From: Desemzia sp. RIT 804 | Lineage (GTDB): Bacteria > Bacillota > Bacilli > Lactobacillales > Carnobacteriaceae | NCBI RefSeq assembly: GCF_016892605.1 | Contig: NZ_JAFEMV010000008.1 | Location: forward strand, 1-64,000 | DNA length: 64,000 nt | Direction: 5' to 3' | Shown: positions 45,216 to 53,101 of the stretch, in pieces | Position numbering within the stretch: the stretch's first letter is position 1 | How the letters are laid out: every line of letters begins with the position of its first letter | Program-made: the position numbers and the translations under genes | Notes under the pieces: generated by a model | Told to the model about the DNA's origin: nothing | Databases searched by the model: none | What the model saw: only the letters and a program-made list of their open reading frames with translations

Positions 45216-45966
45216 TCACTTCCGGTAAATATTGATTCCCATCATCGTAAACAATCAGTGGTGGTAATACGCGAAAACCAGTATCTTTTCCATCTTTGAT
45301 GCCTTCAATCAAAATCGTATTGGCTTCTTTCCCGATTTTCGGGTACACAAAACGCAATTTTTTAGGTGCCAAACGATTGGCTTTCATCGTTTCTAAGATT
45401 TCCAGCAACCGGTCTGGACGATGTACAAAATAGGCTTTTCCATTCATTTTCAATAATCCGCTCGTCACTTTCATCACTTCGTCTAAATTAGTATGTAATT
45501 CATGACGTGCAATTGCCAAATGCTGATTCGGATTACGAGTACTTTTTTCTGTGGCTGCAAAATAAGGCGGATTACATGTCACTACATCTACAGAATCCTT
45601 TTTGATCCAATCCGCAGCATCCCCTATAGCCCCATTGATGATAGATACTTGTGGTTCCAAATGGTTCATTTGAATACTTCTTTCAGCCATATTCGCTAAG
45701 CGTTTCTGCAATTCTATCCCAATGATCGGACTTTTTGTTTTTTGACTTAAAATCAAGCCGATAACTCCATTTCCTGCACACAAATCAATAATTTTACCTT
45801 TATGGTGCTTTGGAACTTGAGCAAAATCAGCCAATAAAATAGCATCCAATGAGAAAGAAAATACAGAAGGGCTTTGGATAATATCTAAATTTTGACTAAT
45901 GATTCGATCTACTCGTTCGTCACTTTGTAGCAACTGGTCCATGCATGTTACACATCCTTCGTTCAT
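45184..45966 (-). CDS. trmN6: tRNA1(Val) (adenine37-N6)-methyltransferase
   Basis: A 260-residue class I SAM methyltransferase of the TrmN6/YfiC (YabB) family. SAM motif I is IIDLCAGNGVIGLILS, the acidic motif II is IGIELQ, and the adenine-N6 motif is CNPPYF. The opening DERVDRIISQNLDIIQSPSVFSFSLDAILL is typical. It heads trmN6-yazA-rsmI. Confidence 0.9.
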   Translation of the reverse strand: MNEGCVTCMDQLLQSDERVDRIISQNLDIIQSPSVFSFSLDAILLADFAQVPKHHKGKIIDLCAGNGVIGLILSQKTKSPIIGIELQKRLANMAERSIQMNHLEPQVSIINGAIGDAADWIKKDSVDVVTCNPPYFAATEKSTRNPNQHLAIARHELHTNLDEVMKVTSGLLKMNGKAYFVHRPDRLLEILETMKANRLAPKKLRFVYPKIGKEANTILIEGIKDGKDTGFRVLPPLIVYDDGNQYLPEVSAMLFGKEND

Positions 45967-46015
45967 TATACTTTTTTTATTATAGCATAATGTGCCCGCT
46001 ACGTTTTAGGGAAGT

Positions 46016-47014
46016 TTAGGCTCTGTTATCCTCTTTTTCTAAAGATAAGATAATCTTTCCAGTATTCTTGTTGTCTTCCATATACCGATGCGCTTCCGCT
46101 ACTTCTTCAAATGGAAAGACGCGATCAATAATAGGGTGGATTTTTCCAGCTTTAAACAACGGCAACACCTTTTCTACAAATTCCCTTGTTAATTCAGCCT
46201 TATATCCATCTGATCTTGGTGTCAACACAGTAGCTTTCAACGTTACACGTTTGCCTAATAAGGAACCAATATTTACGTTTTCTACAACTGAACCGCCTAA
46301 TGTACCGATCAGAATCCAGCGACCATCTACTTTAATCGATTTAAAATTTTTCTCCCAGTAAGAAGCTCCGACAAAGTCTAAAATCAATTCGACTCCTTCG
46401 CCGTCAGTGATTTCAAGAACGCGTTCAGAAAAGTCTTCGGTCTTGTAATTGATCGTTTCGTCAGCTCCTAATTGTTTACAAAAATCTAGTTTTTCAGCAG
46501 AACCTGCTGTCGTGATTACTTTGGCATCAGTTAATTGTTTCGCCAGTTGAATAGCAGCCGTTCCAACGCCACTGCCGCCTGCATGGATCAACACGGTTTC
46601 ATCTTGTTGTAATTTACCTAACCAATACAACGTTTGATAAGCTGTTAAAAAAACTTCCGGTATCGCTGTTCCCTCTTCAAAAGAAATTTCATCCGGCAAG
46701 TGGATCACTCTTTCTGCAGGAATAGTGACATACTCAGCATAACTACCATTGTTCACTAAACTGGCTACACGTGTCCCTAGAGCAAATTCAGTATTAGAGC
46801 TATTATTTTCTTCAACCACTCCTGCCATTTCCACACCTAAAATCGGATAAGGCGACTGCAATTGCTGATTTTCACGCTTCATGATATCTGTTCGATTGAT
46901 CGCCGTTGCTTTTACTTTTATCAGTAATTCTCCATTTTGAGGAGTTGGTTTTTCGCGTTTTTCAATGATCAATTCTGCTGCGCTTCCTGGTTTATTTATA
47001 CTTACTGCTTTCAT
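46016..47014 (-). CDS. Zinc-free quinone oxidoreductase (PIG3/QOR family)
   Basis: A 332-residue MDR-superfamily NADPH:quinone reductase. The GroES-like domain (1-120) has ATAINRTDIMKRE in place of zinc ligands, and the Rossmann part carries HAGGSGVGTAAIQLAKQL. LILDFVGASYWEKNFKSI and GRWILIGTLGG match the PIG3 (TP53I3) branch. It sits between yabA and trmN6, genes that are normally close together, so it looks like an insertion into the block. Confidence 0.85.
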   Translation of the reverse strand: MKAVSINKPGSAAELIIEKREKPTPQNGELLIKVKATAINRTDIMKRENQQLQSPYPILGVEMAGVVEENNSSNTEFALGTRVASLVNNGSYAEYVTIPAERVIHLPDEISFEEGTAIPEVFLTAYQTLYWLGKLQQDETVLIHAGGSGVGTAAIQLAKQLTDAKVITTAGSAEKLDFCKQLGADETINYKTEDFSERVLEITDGEGVELILDFVGASYWEKNFKSIKVDGRWILIGTLGGSVVENVNIGSLLGKRVTLKATVLTPRSDGYKAELTREFVEKVLPLFKAGKIHPIIDRVFPFEEVAEAHRYMEDNKNTGKIILSLEKEDNRA

Positions 47015-47217
47015 AAATATCCCTCACCCCTTCATCGTATCAAATACATTCACTATAACATGCTTATTTTCATTTTTCTATTTAGGTCTTCTTTCATGTT
47101 TTACTGGTTGGAAGCTGTCTAGGAAATAAATATATGCTGAAGATTATTGCAGTTCAACCGTCTGAACTCGTATATTTAAGTTTGATAATATTTCATAAAC
47201 CACAGACATACAAAAAA

Positions 47218-47323
47218 GCGGTTGTCTATTTTATGAAGTTGGTAAAGAAATTCTTTCCAGAATTTCTACAAGTGGGTGTTTAAGGAGATTAGACTTTCTA
47301 CCAACGTTACATGATGAAGAACC
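47218..47323 (+). repeat. Three-way-junction repeat, copy 2
   Basis: Outer stem AGTTGGTAAAGAAA with TTTCTACCAACGTT; first hairpin AGAAATTCT-ttcc-AGAATTTCT is perfect; loop GTGTTTAAG is conserved. It lies between two minus-strand genes in antisense orientation. Confidence 0.75.
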
Positions 47324-47391
47324 AAAAAAGCACTCAGTTTCCACTGGATTTGATTTTCCAGCTTGGACTAAGCACTTTTATCGGTTGGTCA

Positions 47392-47736
47392 TTAACGGCG
47401 TTCGCCATAGATTACATTTAAACAAAACGCACAAGATTCGTCATCAACTCTTCTTGAGCCGTAGAATACATTGCAGACATGAAAGCCGTCTTCATAGATT
47501 TTTTCAAGATTCAAACGAGATTTAGACATTTCAGTCTCTGCTGGTTCTTTACTAGCATCTTGCTGTTTTTCCAAATCAGTTAATCGGTCTCTTAAATGTT
47601 GATTTTCAATCCGTAATGAGGCATTTTCTTCAACCAATGTTCCAATTTCATTTTTTAATTCTGAAATTCGATTCAACGCTGCGCCTGCATCATTCTCTAA
47701 ACGATTGAAACTATCAAACAATGTTTTTTTGTCCAT
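47392..47736 (-). CDS. yabA: Replication initiation control protein YabA
   Basis: YabA binds DnaA and DnaN and restrains re-initiation. The N-terminal ~65 residues are a leucine-zipper coiled coil (DAGAALNRISELKNEIGTLVEENASLRIENQHL); the C-terminal domain binds zinc through HVCNVFYG and CAFCLNVIYG. The frame extends to 47757 with AAGGAGG upstream, but MDKKTLFDS at 47736 matches the start of other YabA proteins and has GGGTGA before it. It follows holB by about 50-70 bp; ricT is absent between them. Confidence 0.88.
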   Translation of the reverse strand: MDKKTLFDSFNRLENDAGAALNRISELKNEIGTLVEENASLRIENQHLRDRLTDLEKQQDASKEPAETEMSKSRLNLEKIYEDGFHVCNVFYGSRRVDDESCAFCLNVIYGERR

Positions 47737-47805
47737 CTTTTCACCCACGCTTATCATTGATCCTCCTTCAAAACAGAACTTTTCTTGTTTTATTCACTAC
47801 TCTTT

Positions 47806-48783
47806 TTACCGCGTCTTTTCTGGCAAATGTGACGCATCATTCATTAAACGAATCGCTAATTGTTCAAATATTCCTTGGGCATTGACATTACTTTCCAATT
47901 TTTTCTGACTACCTAAAATTTCTTCTATTGATGAAATAATGATTCTGGATGATTTATTATTCACAAATTGAGTCAATTCTTTTTGGTAGCGGGGAAAAGC
48001 AAGTCGAGAGGTTTCAGCATCGTATGCTAGTTTTAAAGCATCACGGTAAATGAGCAGCAAGAGTTCTAAAGCCATTTGGTAATGATCACGTTCTTTAAAA
48101 TGATTCATGATCGTAGTTTGGACAAAGACAAAACTCTGCTTATCTTTTTTTGCGATTTTCATGAACCATTTCCAAATCATTTGATGAGCATCTATAAACC
48201 ATTCGTCTTGAACCATTTCATGAGCTTTCGCAATATCATTGGTCAAGTGAACAAGCAAAGCGGATTGGTTTTTAGATACCCCGTTTTCTTCTAATTCTTG
48301 CTGTAAAACATTTTTTGGAAGTGGAGAAAAATGAATCATCTGGCAGCGGGATAAAATAGTTGGCAGGATACGCTGCTTTGCAGTAGTCAATAAAAACGCT
48401 GTGACGTTTCCACTCGGTTCTTCTAAAAACTTCAACAAACTATTCGCTGCGCCCACTGTCATCTTTTCCACATCGCTTACAATAAAAACTTTCCGATTTC
48501 CTTCCACGCCACTTTTACCAAATTCAGACTTCAAATAGCGGATTTGCTCTACCTTGATCGATAGACCGCTCGGCTCAACTTCTACCACATCTGGGTGATG
48601 TTCTTCAAACACTCTCGTACAATTCTGACACGTTGTACAAGGCATTCCATTCTGTTTGTTTTGGCAAAAAAGCCCCGCAGCGATCCATAAGGCCAGCTCT
48701 TTCTTCCCCGTACCTCTTGCTCCCTCAAAAAGATAAGCATGAGCTAATTTATTATGCTGCATTTTTTGCTGAAATTGCTTCAT
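47806..48783 (-). CDS. holB: DNA polymerase III delta' subunit
   Basis: Delta' is part of the clamp loader. The N-terminal AAA+ domain has HAYLFEGARGTGKKELAL (modified P-loop), a zinc cluster CQNKQNGMPCTTCQNC, and the SRC motif in LSRCQMIHF. The ATG at 48783 has no Shine-Dalgarno. Upstream codons in the same frame encode LQPVL, which in other HolB proteins precedes the MKQFQ segment, but no ATG, GTG or TTG is available there. An ATC at 48819 lies 9 nt from AAGG and may be a non-standard start. Confidence 0.88.
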   Translation of the reverse strand: MKQFQQKMQHNKLAHAYLFEGARGTGKKELALWIAAGLFCQNKQNGMPCTTCQNCTRVFEEHHPDVVEVEPSGLSIKVEQIRYLKSEFGKSGVEGNRKVFIVSDVEKMTVGAANSLLKFLEEPSGNVTAFLLTTAKQRILPTILSRCQMIHFSPLPKNVLQQELEENGVSKNQSALLVHLTNDIAKAHEMVQDEWFIDAHQMIWKWFMKIAKKDKQSFVFVQTTIMNHFKERDHYQMALELLLLIYRDALKLAYDAETSRLAFPRYQKELTQFVNNKSSRIIISSIEEILGSQKKLESNVNAQGIFEQLAIRLMNDASHLPEKTR

Positions 48784-48873
48784 AAGTACAGGTTGGAGCC
48801 GAGTTATTCTATTTTCGATTAGATCACGACCTTGCTGTTAACTTTTGCTGAATCAAGTTTGCTTCGATAAAGA

Positions 48874-49203
48874 TCAAAAACGTTCAAATTGTTCAATTGG
48901 CATCACAAATACGGTTGCACCGCCAACTTCTACCTCGACTGGATAAGGGAAGTTCGTCTCCATTGAAACATCAAAGCTTGTTGGAGGAAGCATATATTGT
49001 TCTCTTGCAGAACAGTTTTCGCGAATAATGTCTAATACTTCATCTACTCTTGCTTCTTCTACCCCAACAATAAAAGTAGTATTTCCAGCTTTTAAAAAGC
49101 CGCCTGTTGTAGATAATTTTGTTGCTCGAATCCCTCTGTCTACAAATTCATTTGATAAACGGTTTCCATCTTTATCTTGAACAATCGCTAAAATAAGTTT
49201 CAT
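48874..49203 (-). CDS. darA: Cyclic-di-AMP receptor, PII-like (DarA/PstA)
   Basis: A 109-residue PII-like signal protein that binds c-di-AMP. Conserved are MKLILAIVQDKD, FVDRGIRATKLSTTGGFLKAGNTTFIVG (ligand contacts around the Thr-Gly-Gly) and the C-terminal VGGATVFVMPIEQFERF. A GTG at 49212 is in frame; GGAG is 10 nt before the ATG at 49203. It lies between tmk and holB as in B. subtilis (yaaQ). Output targets are not known. Confidence 0.92.
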   Translation of the reverse strand: MKLILAIVQDKDGNRLSNEFVDRGIRATKLSTTGGFLKAGNTTFIVGVEEARVDEVLDIIRENCSAREQYMLPPTSFDVSMETNFPYPVEVEVGGATVFVMPIEQFERF

Positions 49204-49216
49204 CAGTAACACTCTC

Positions 49217-49873
49217 CTAATCTGTCTTAAAATCGTTAGTTAGTTTTTCTATAATAGTGTTGTAGCAAATTTCAACAACACGATCCAATTCCTGATTGGC
49301 GTCGATCAATGTGATACGTTCAGGATTCAAATTGACAAGTTTCAAATAGGCTTCGCGAACTTTTTCGTGAAATTCTAATTTCTCTTGATCTAAACGATCA
49401 AATTGTCGATTTTCTTTCCCACTATGAATCCGTTCCAACCCAACTTTTGCTTCAATGTCTAAGTAAAGGGTAAAGTCAGGTTTGATATCATTTGTCGCAA
49501 ATCGATTGATAGAAGCTACTTCTTCCATCCCGATTCCACGAGCATATCCTTGATAAGCAAGAGAGCTGTCTACGAAACGATCGCATAAAACAATCTCGTT
49601 TCGTTCCAATGCCGGAAGAATTTTTTCCATTAAATGCTGTCTTCTGCCCGCAGCGTACAACAGTGCTTCGGTTCGGATATCCATTTCTGTATGTTCAGGG
49701 TCTAAGATGAGCTCTCGAATTTTTTCAGCAATTCGACTGCCACCTGGTTCTCTTGTAGACAATATATGTTGTTCCAAAGTGTGTTCTAATTTTGGAAGCA
49801 ATGCTTTAATGACACTCGTTTTGCCAGCCCCATCCGGACCTTCAATGGTAATAAAAATTCCTTTCAACTTCAA
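49217..49873 (-). CDS. tmk: Thymidylate kinase
   Basis: Tmk phosphorylates dTMP to dTDP. The 218-residue protein has P-loop GPDGAGKT (12-19), TREPGGSRIAEKIRE, the DRFVDSSLAYQGYARG motif and the flexible LID region. It lies 14 bp before darA, in the conserved tmk-darA-holB order. Confidence 0.95.
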   Translation of the reverse strand: MKLKGIFITIEGPDGAGKTSVIKALLPKLEHTLEQHILSTREPGGSRIAEKIRELILDPEHTEMDIRTEALLYAAGRRQHLMEKILPALERNEIVLCDRFVDSSLAYQGYARGIGMEEVASINRFATNDIKPDFTLYLDIEAKVGLERIHSGKENRQFDRLDQEKLEFHEKVREAYLKLVNLNPERITLIDANQELDRVVEICYNTIIEKLTNDFKTD

Positions 49874-49928
49874 AAACCCCTCAATCTTTTTATCTTATTA
49901 TCATTATACTGTATCTAAGCGTTTCAGT

Positions 49929-51380
49929 CTAACTGAATTCTTTAACAATAAAAATAGATACGTATTTATTTTTATCTAGTCCTACAATACGATGTTTTTT
50001 GTTCAAACTAGCTTGCAAGCTGTCAATATCTGCCGACAAAATCCTTTGTCCTTTCAATACTAATGGGATTCCAGGAGGATAAGGCGTGATATTTTGACCG
50101 GCAATTTTTCCTTCAGCTTCAGTAAGCGGCAATTTTTTGACCTCAGCTTGTTTTTGCTCCGCATATCCCATCTCTAAGCTTGTTAATCCTGGATAATCAA
50201 AGCTTTGTCTCTTTGTTGCCTCTTTATTTTCCATACGGGTTACTTCTTCCGGCAAATAAAAACTATTAGGAACTTCTAAAGATTTCTCGCTGTCTTTCAA
50301 TAATGGAAAAGTTAGTAATACCGCTTCGTGATCACTCTTTTCTGGATAAAATCCTTGTTCTTCCAACAGTAACGATAACTGATCTCCGCTATGATCCGCC
50401 CAGATCAGTCTTCCTTTTAACGGATCATCACTTTGCCAAAATTCCAATCCGCTTTTTCTGAATAACTCTAGCCATTGATCACGGTAAGCTAATGTTTGCT
50501 GCAAATCTTCCCGAGTAAATTGCGATAAAAAATACCGAGCATATTCCAAACTCTGCATCAATAAATAAGATGGACTGCTTGACTGCAGCATATGCAAGTA
50601 TTGCTTGATCTTTTGGTGAATCGGTTCAAGAACGTGTTTTCCTACATGTAAATACCCCGTTTGAGTTAAAGCAGGCAGCATCTTATGGGCAGACTGGACC
50701 ACTACATCTGCTCCTTGGTCCAATGCGGATAAAGGAAACGGTGAACCAAGCGTAAAGTGTGCTCCGTGTGCTTCATCAACCAATACGACTGCTCCTTGTT
50801 GATGGGTGTATTCAATCAGCTCTTTTAATTCAGCCACTTGCCCATTGTAAGAAGGATATGTCAAAATAAGCGCTTTTATATCACTTATTTCTTCAAATGC
50901 TGACTGAACGTGATTGATATCCCATCCTACAGCTTCTTTTTTCTCTTCTTGATAGGTAGGTGTAACAAAAATAGGTTCCGCCTCTGCCAGCTCTAAAGCA
51001 TGAATGACTGATTGATGGCAAGATCGATCCACTAAAACAGTATCCCCTTTAGAAACCGTCCCTAAAATCATCGCTAAATTTCCAACAGTAGAACCGTTAA
51101 TCAAATAATAGCTTTGTCGGCTGCCATAAACATCTCTCAGTAATGCCTGACTTTCTTTTAATACGCCCTCTGCTTCATGCAAATAATCCAATCCTGTTAC
51201 TTCTGTCTGGTCCATCGCCAATACTTGCTTCATGTAAGAATCTACTGGCCAATTCACTCCGTTTTTGTGTCCAGGGACATGAAAAGAAACTTTTTCTTCA
51301 TGGAGATGATTTTGCAATGCACAAAAAAGAGGACGGCGTTGTTGTTGAACACGTTTCTCTTGTTTCACAACTTTCACCAT
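49929..51380 (-). CDS. Orn/Lys/Arg decarboxylase family protein (YaaO-like)
   Basis: A 483-residue fold-type I PLP enzyme. HVPGHKNG and the aspartate in VLVDEAHGAHF bind the cofactor, and Lys233 in SAHKMLPALTQ is the Schiff-base lysine. The C-terminal domain (from ~400) includes TPYPPGIPLVLKGQ. It is shorter than the inducible E. coli decarboxylases because it lacks their N-terminal wing, like B. subtilis YaaO/SpeA. Substrate may be arginine, lysine or ornithine. Its position beside tmk matches yaaO. Confidence 0.85.
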   Translation of the reverse strand: MVKVVKQEKRVQQQRRPLFCALQNHLHEEKVSFHVPGHKNGVNWPVDSYMKQVLAMDQTEVTGLDYLHEAEGVLKESQALLRDVYGSRQSYYLINGSTVGNLAMILGTVSKGDTVLVDRSCHQSVIHALELAEAEPIFVTPTYQEEKKEAVGWDINHVQSAFEEISDIKALILTYPSYNGQVAELKELIEYTHQQGAVVLVDEAHGAHFTLGSPFPLSALDQGADVVVQSAHKMLPALTQTGYLHVGKHVLEPIHQKIKQYLHMLQSSSPSYLLMQSLEYARYFLSQFTREDLQQTLAYRDQWLELFRKSGLEFWQSDDPLKGRLIWADHSGDQLSLLLEEQGFYPEKSDHEAVLLTFPLLKDSEKSLEVPNSFYLPEEVTRMENKEATKRQSFDYPGLTSLEMGYAEQKQAEVKKLPLTEAEGKIAGQNITPYPPGIPLVLKGQRILSADIDSLQASLNKKHRIVGLDKNKYVSIFIVKEFS

Positions 51381-51403
51381 CCTTACCCATTTTTTTATTC
51401 TAT

Positions 51404-51634
51404 TTAGTATTTCCCTGTCAAATCGCCTTTGATATTACGATGCCTAGCTTCTTTAAACAAGTAAAAGAATTTTGCTTCAGCTAATTTGGTCTGTGCAAAT
51501 AAATGACCATCTTTTTCAATAGAAGAACGTTCAATTCTTTTGGACATCTCCCAATCTTCTCTTAATTTTTTCATGAGGAGCAATAAAGAATCGTCGTATT
51601 CTCTGCGTAACTGATATTTTTTCTTCAATCTCAT
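51404..51634 (-). CDS. yaaL: DUF2508 family protein (YaaL-like)
   Basis: A 76-residue charged helical protein (MRLKKKYQLRREYDDSLL). DUF2508 proteins sit after recR in many Firmicutes and have no known function. The frame opens at 51664, but the family sequence begins at 51634. It is separated from recR by about 410 bp of hairpin repeats. Confidence 0.75.
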   Translation of the reverse strand: MRLKKKYQLRREYDDSLLLLMKKLREDWEMSKRIERSSIEKDGHLFAQTKLAEAKFFYLFKEARHRNIKGDLTGKY

Positions 51635-51700
51635 TTTAATTCCAACTTTCTGATTTGACCACATTGCTACAGTGAATTTAAACAGTTTGCTCCGCTTTCT

Positions 51701-51825
51701 ATTTTTAAACGAGCTGCGCAGGACAGCTTACGCGCGGATAAGTAAATAACAACTGCCAGGTAAAGATCACCTGTCTGTTGGTATTTGCTTATCCACGGTA
51801 AGCTAAGCGTCCTGCTCCACTCTCT
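51701..51825 (-). repeat. 125-bp hairpin repeat, copy D1
   Basis: Arms pair: GCAGGAC with GTCCTGC, AGCTTAC with GTAAGCT, GGATAAG with CTTATCC, and CAGGT with ACCTG. A fragment of another unit (GCGGAGCAAA on minus) lies beyond it near 51676-51698. Confidence 0.8.
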
Positions 51826-51950
51826 GGTTTTAAACGAGTTGCGAAAAGCAGCCTATGTGCCTATAAGCCAATACCAACTGTCAGATAAAAAGCACCTGCC
51901 TGTTGGTATTTTCTTATAGGCAATAGGCTAAACGCTTTTTTCCACTCTCT
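51826..51950 (-). repeat. 125-bp hairpin repeat, copy D2
   Basis: Arms pair: AGCCTAT with ATAGGCT, CCTATAAG with CTTATAGG, AATACCAAC with GTTGGTATT, all perfect. The inner part is nearly that of D1, but the outer stems are different sequences. Confidence 0.8.
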
Positions 51951-52076
51951 GGTCTTAAACGCGTTGCGCAGAGCAGGTTTCCTATGATTTCGTTTTAACC
52001 TTTTTATTGGGAAAACCTCCCAATTAAAAGGTTAAAAACGAACTCTACGGAACCCTAGACGCTCTGCTCCACGCTC
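51951..52076 (-). repeat. 125-bp hairpin repeat, copy D3
   Basis: Arms pair: TTTTAACCTTTT with AAAAGGTTAAAA, ATTGGG with CCCAAT, GGTTTCC with GGAACCC, and AGAGC with GCTCT. It abuts the recR stop codon. Confidence 0.8.
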
Positions 52077-52673
52077 TTATATTTCTCGGCGGCCTTCTAC
52101 GGCTTTCATTAGGGTGATTTCGTCGGCGTATTCAATGTCGCTGCCGACTGATAGTCCATGAGCTAAGCGAGTAACTTTGATACCAGCTGGCTTAATGAGC
52201 CGTGACAAGTAAGTTGCTGTGGCTTCTCCCTCAGCAGTTGCGTTAGTCGCTAAGATTACTTCCTGTACTTCATCAGATTGCAGTCTCTTCAGCAAAGAAG
52301 GAATGTTGATGTCTTCAGGGCCTGTGCCTTCTATTGGGGACAGAATACCATGCAATACATGATACAAACCATTGTAGTCTCTTACTTTTTCAATAGAGAT
52401 CACGTCTTTGGCATCTTCCACTACTAAAATCATGCTGCGATCACGAGCTTTATCTTGGCAAATCTCACAAGGATCGCCTTGAGTGATGTGTCCGCAAATG
52501 GAGCAATAGTGCAGATCACGCTTGGCACTGATCAATGCCTTTGCGAAATCTGTGACATCATCTTCATCCATTGAAAGAGTGTAGAAAGCTAATCGAGCAG
52601 CTGTTTTAGCTCCAATCCCAGGTAATTTCATAAAACTATCCATTAATTTTGATATCGGTTCAGGATATTGCAT
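52077..52673 (-). CDS. recR: Recombination mediator RecR
   Basis: RecR works with RecO and RecF to load RecA at gaps. The 198-residue protein has a helix-hairpin-helix ([14 protein letters not shown]), a C4 zinc finger (Cys57, 60, 69, 72) and a Toprim domain ([28 protein letters not shown]). Three hairpin repeats follow immediately after its stop. Confidence 0.95.
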   Translation of the reverse strand: MQYPEPISKLMDSFMKLPGIGAKTAARLAFYTLSMDEDDVTDFAKALISAKRDLHYCSICGHITQGDPCEICQDKARDRSMILVVEDAKDVISIEKVRDYNGLYHVLHGILSPIEGTGPEDINIPSLLKRLQSDEVQEVILATNATAEGEATATYLSRLIKPAGIKVTRLAHGLSVGSDIEYADEITLMKAVEGRREI

Positions 52674-52765
52674 TTCAATTTCCTTTCTAGTTTACAGACT
52701 TTTTCTTCCCTTTAAAAAAGGGATCCCGCATCGGCATCCCATTTAATTCTTCATTTTTATTATTT

Positions 52766-53080
52766 TTAGAATCCTGGCATCCCTTTAGTGTATTTACCCA
52801 TAGATGCTTCTGTTTGTGTTTCGATTTTAGCCAAGGCATCATTTGTAGCTAACAAGATCAAATCTCCTAAAATTTCGCCGTCTTCAGGATCGATCACTTC
52901 TGGATCAATTGAAATAGCCGTCATTTTTTTATCTCCAGTAAAGGTCACTTTTACTAAGTCCCCATTTGCAGAGCCTACAAATTCCGTAGCATTCAATTCC
53001 TCTTGAGCTTGTTGCATTTCTTTTTGCATCTTTTGCATTTTTTTCATCATACCTTGCATATTTCCCATTCCACCGCGCAT
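52766..53080 (-). CDS. ebfC: YbaB/EbfC nucleoid-associated protein
   Basis: A 104-residue DNA-binding dimer of the YbaB/EbfC family: Met/Gln-rich N-terminal helix (MQGMMKKMQKMQKEMQQAQEEL), then the FVGSANGDLVKVTFTGDKKM sheet. It is encoded between dnaX and recR in most bacteria. GAGGAAGA precedes the ATG. The 92-bp gap to recR contains a CCC-tttttt-GGG-type hairpin on minus. Confidence 0.93.
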   Translation of the reverse strand: MRGGMGNMQGMMKKMQKMQKEMQQAQEELNATEFVGSANGDLVKVTFTGDKKMTAISIDPEVIDPEDGEILGDLILLATNDALAKIETQTEASMGKYTKGMPGF

Positions 53081-53101
53081 ATTAAATCTTCCTCTCTTAT
53101 T

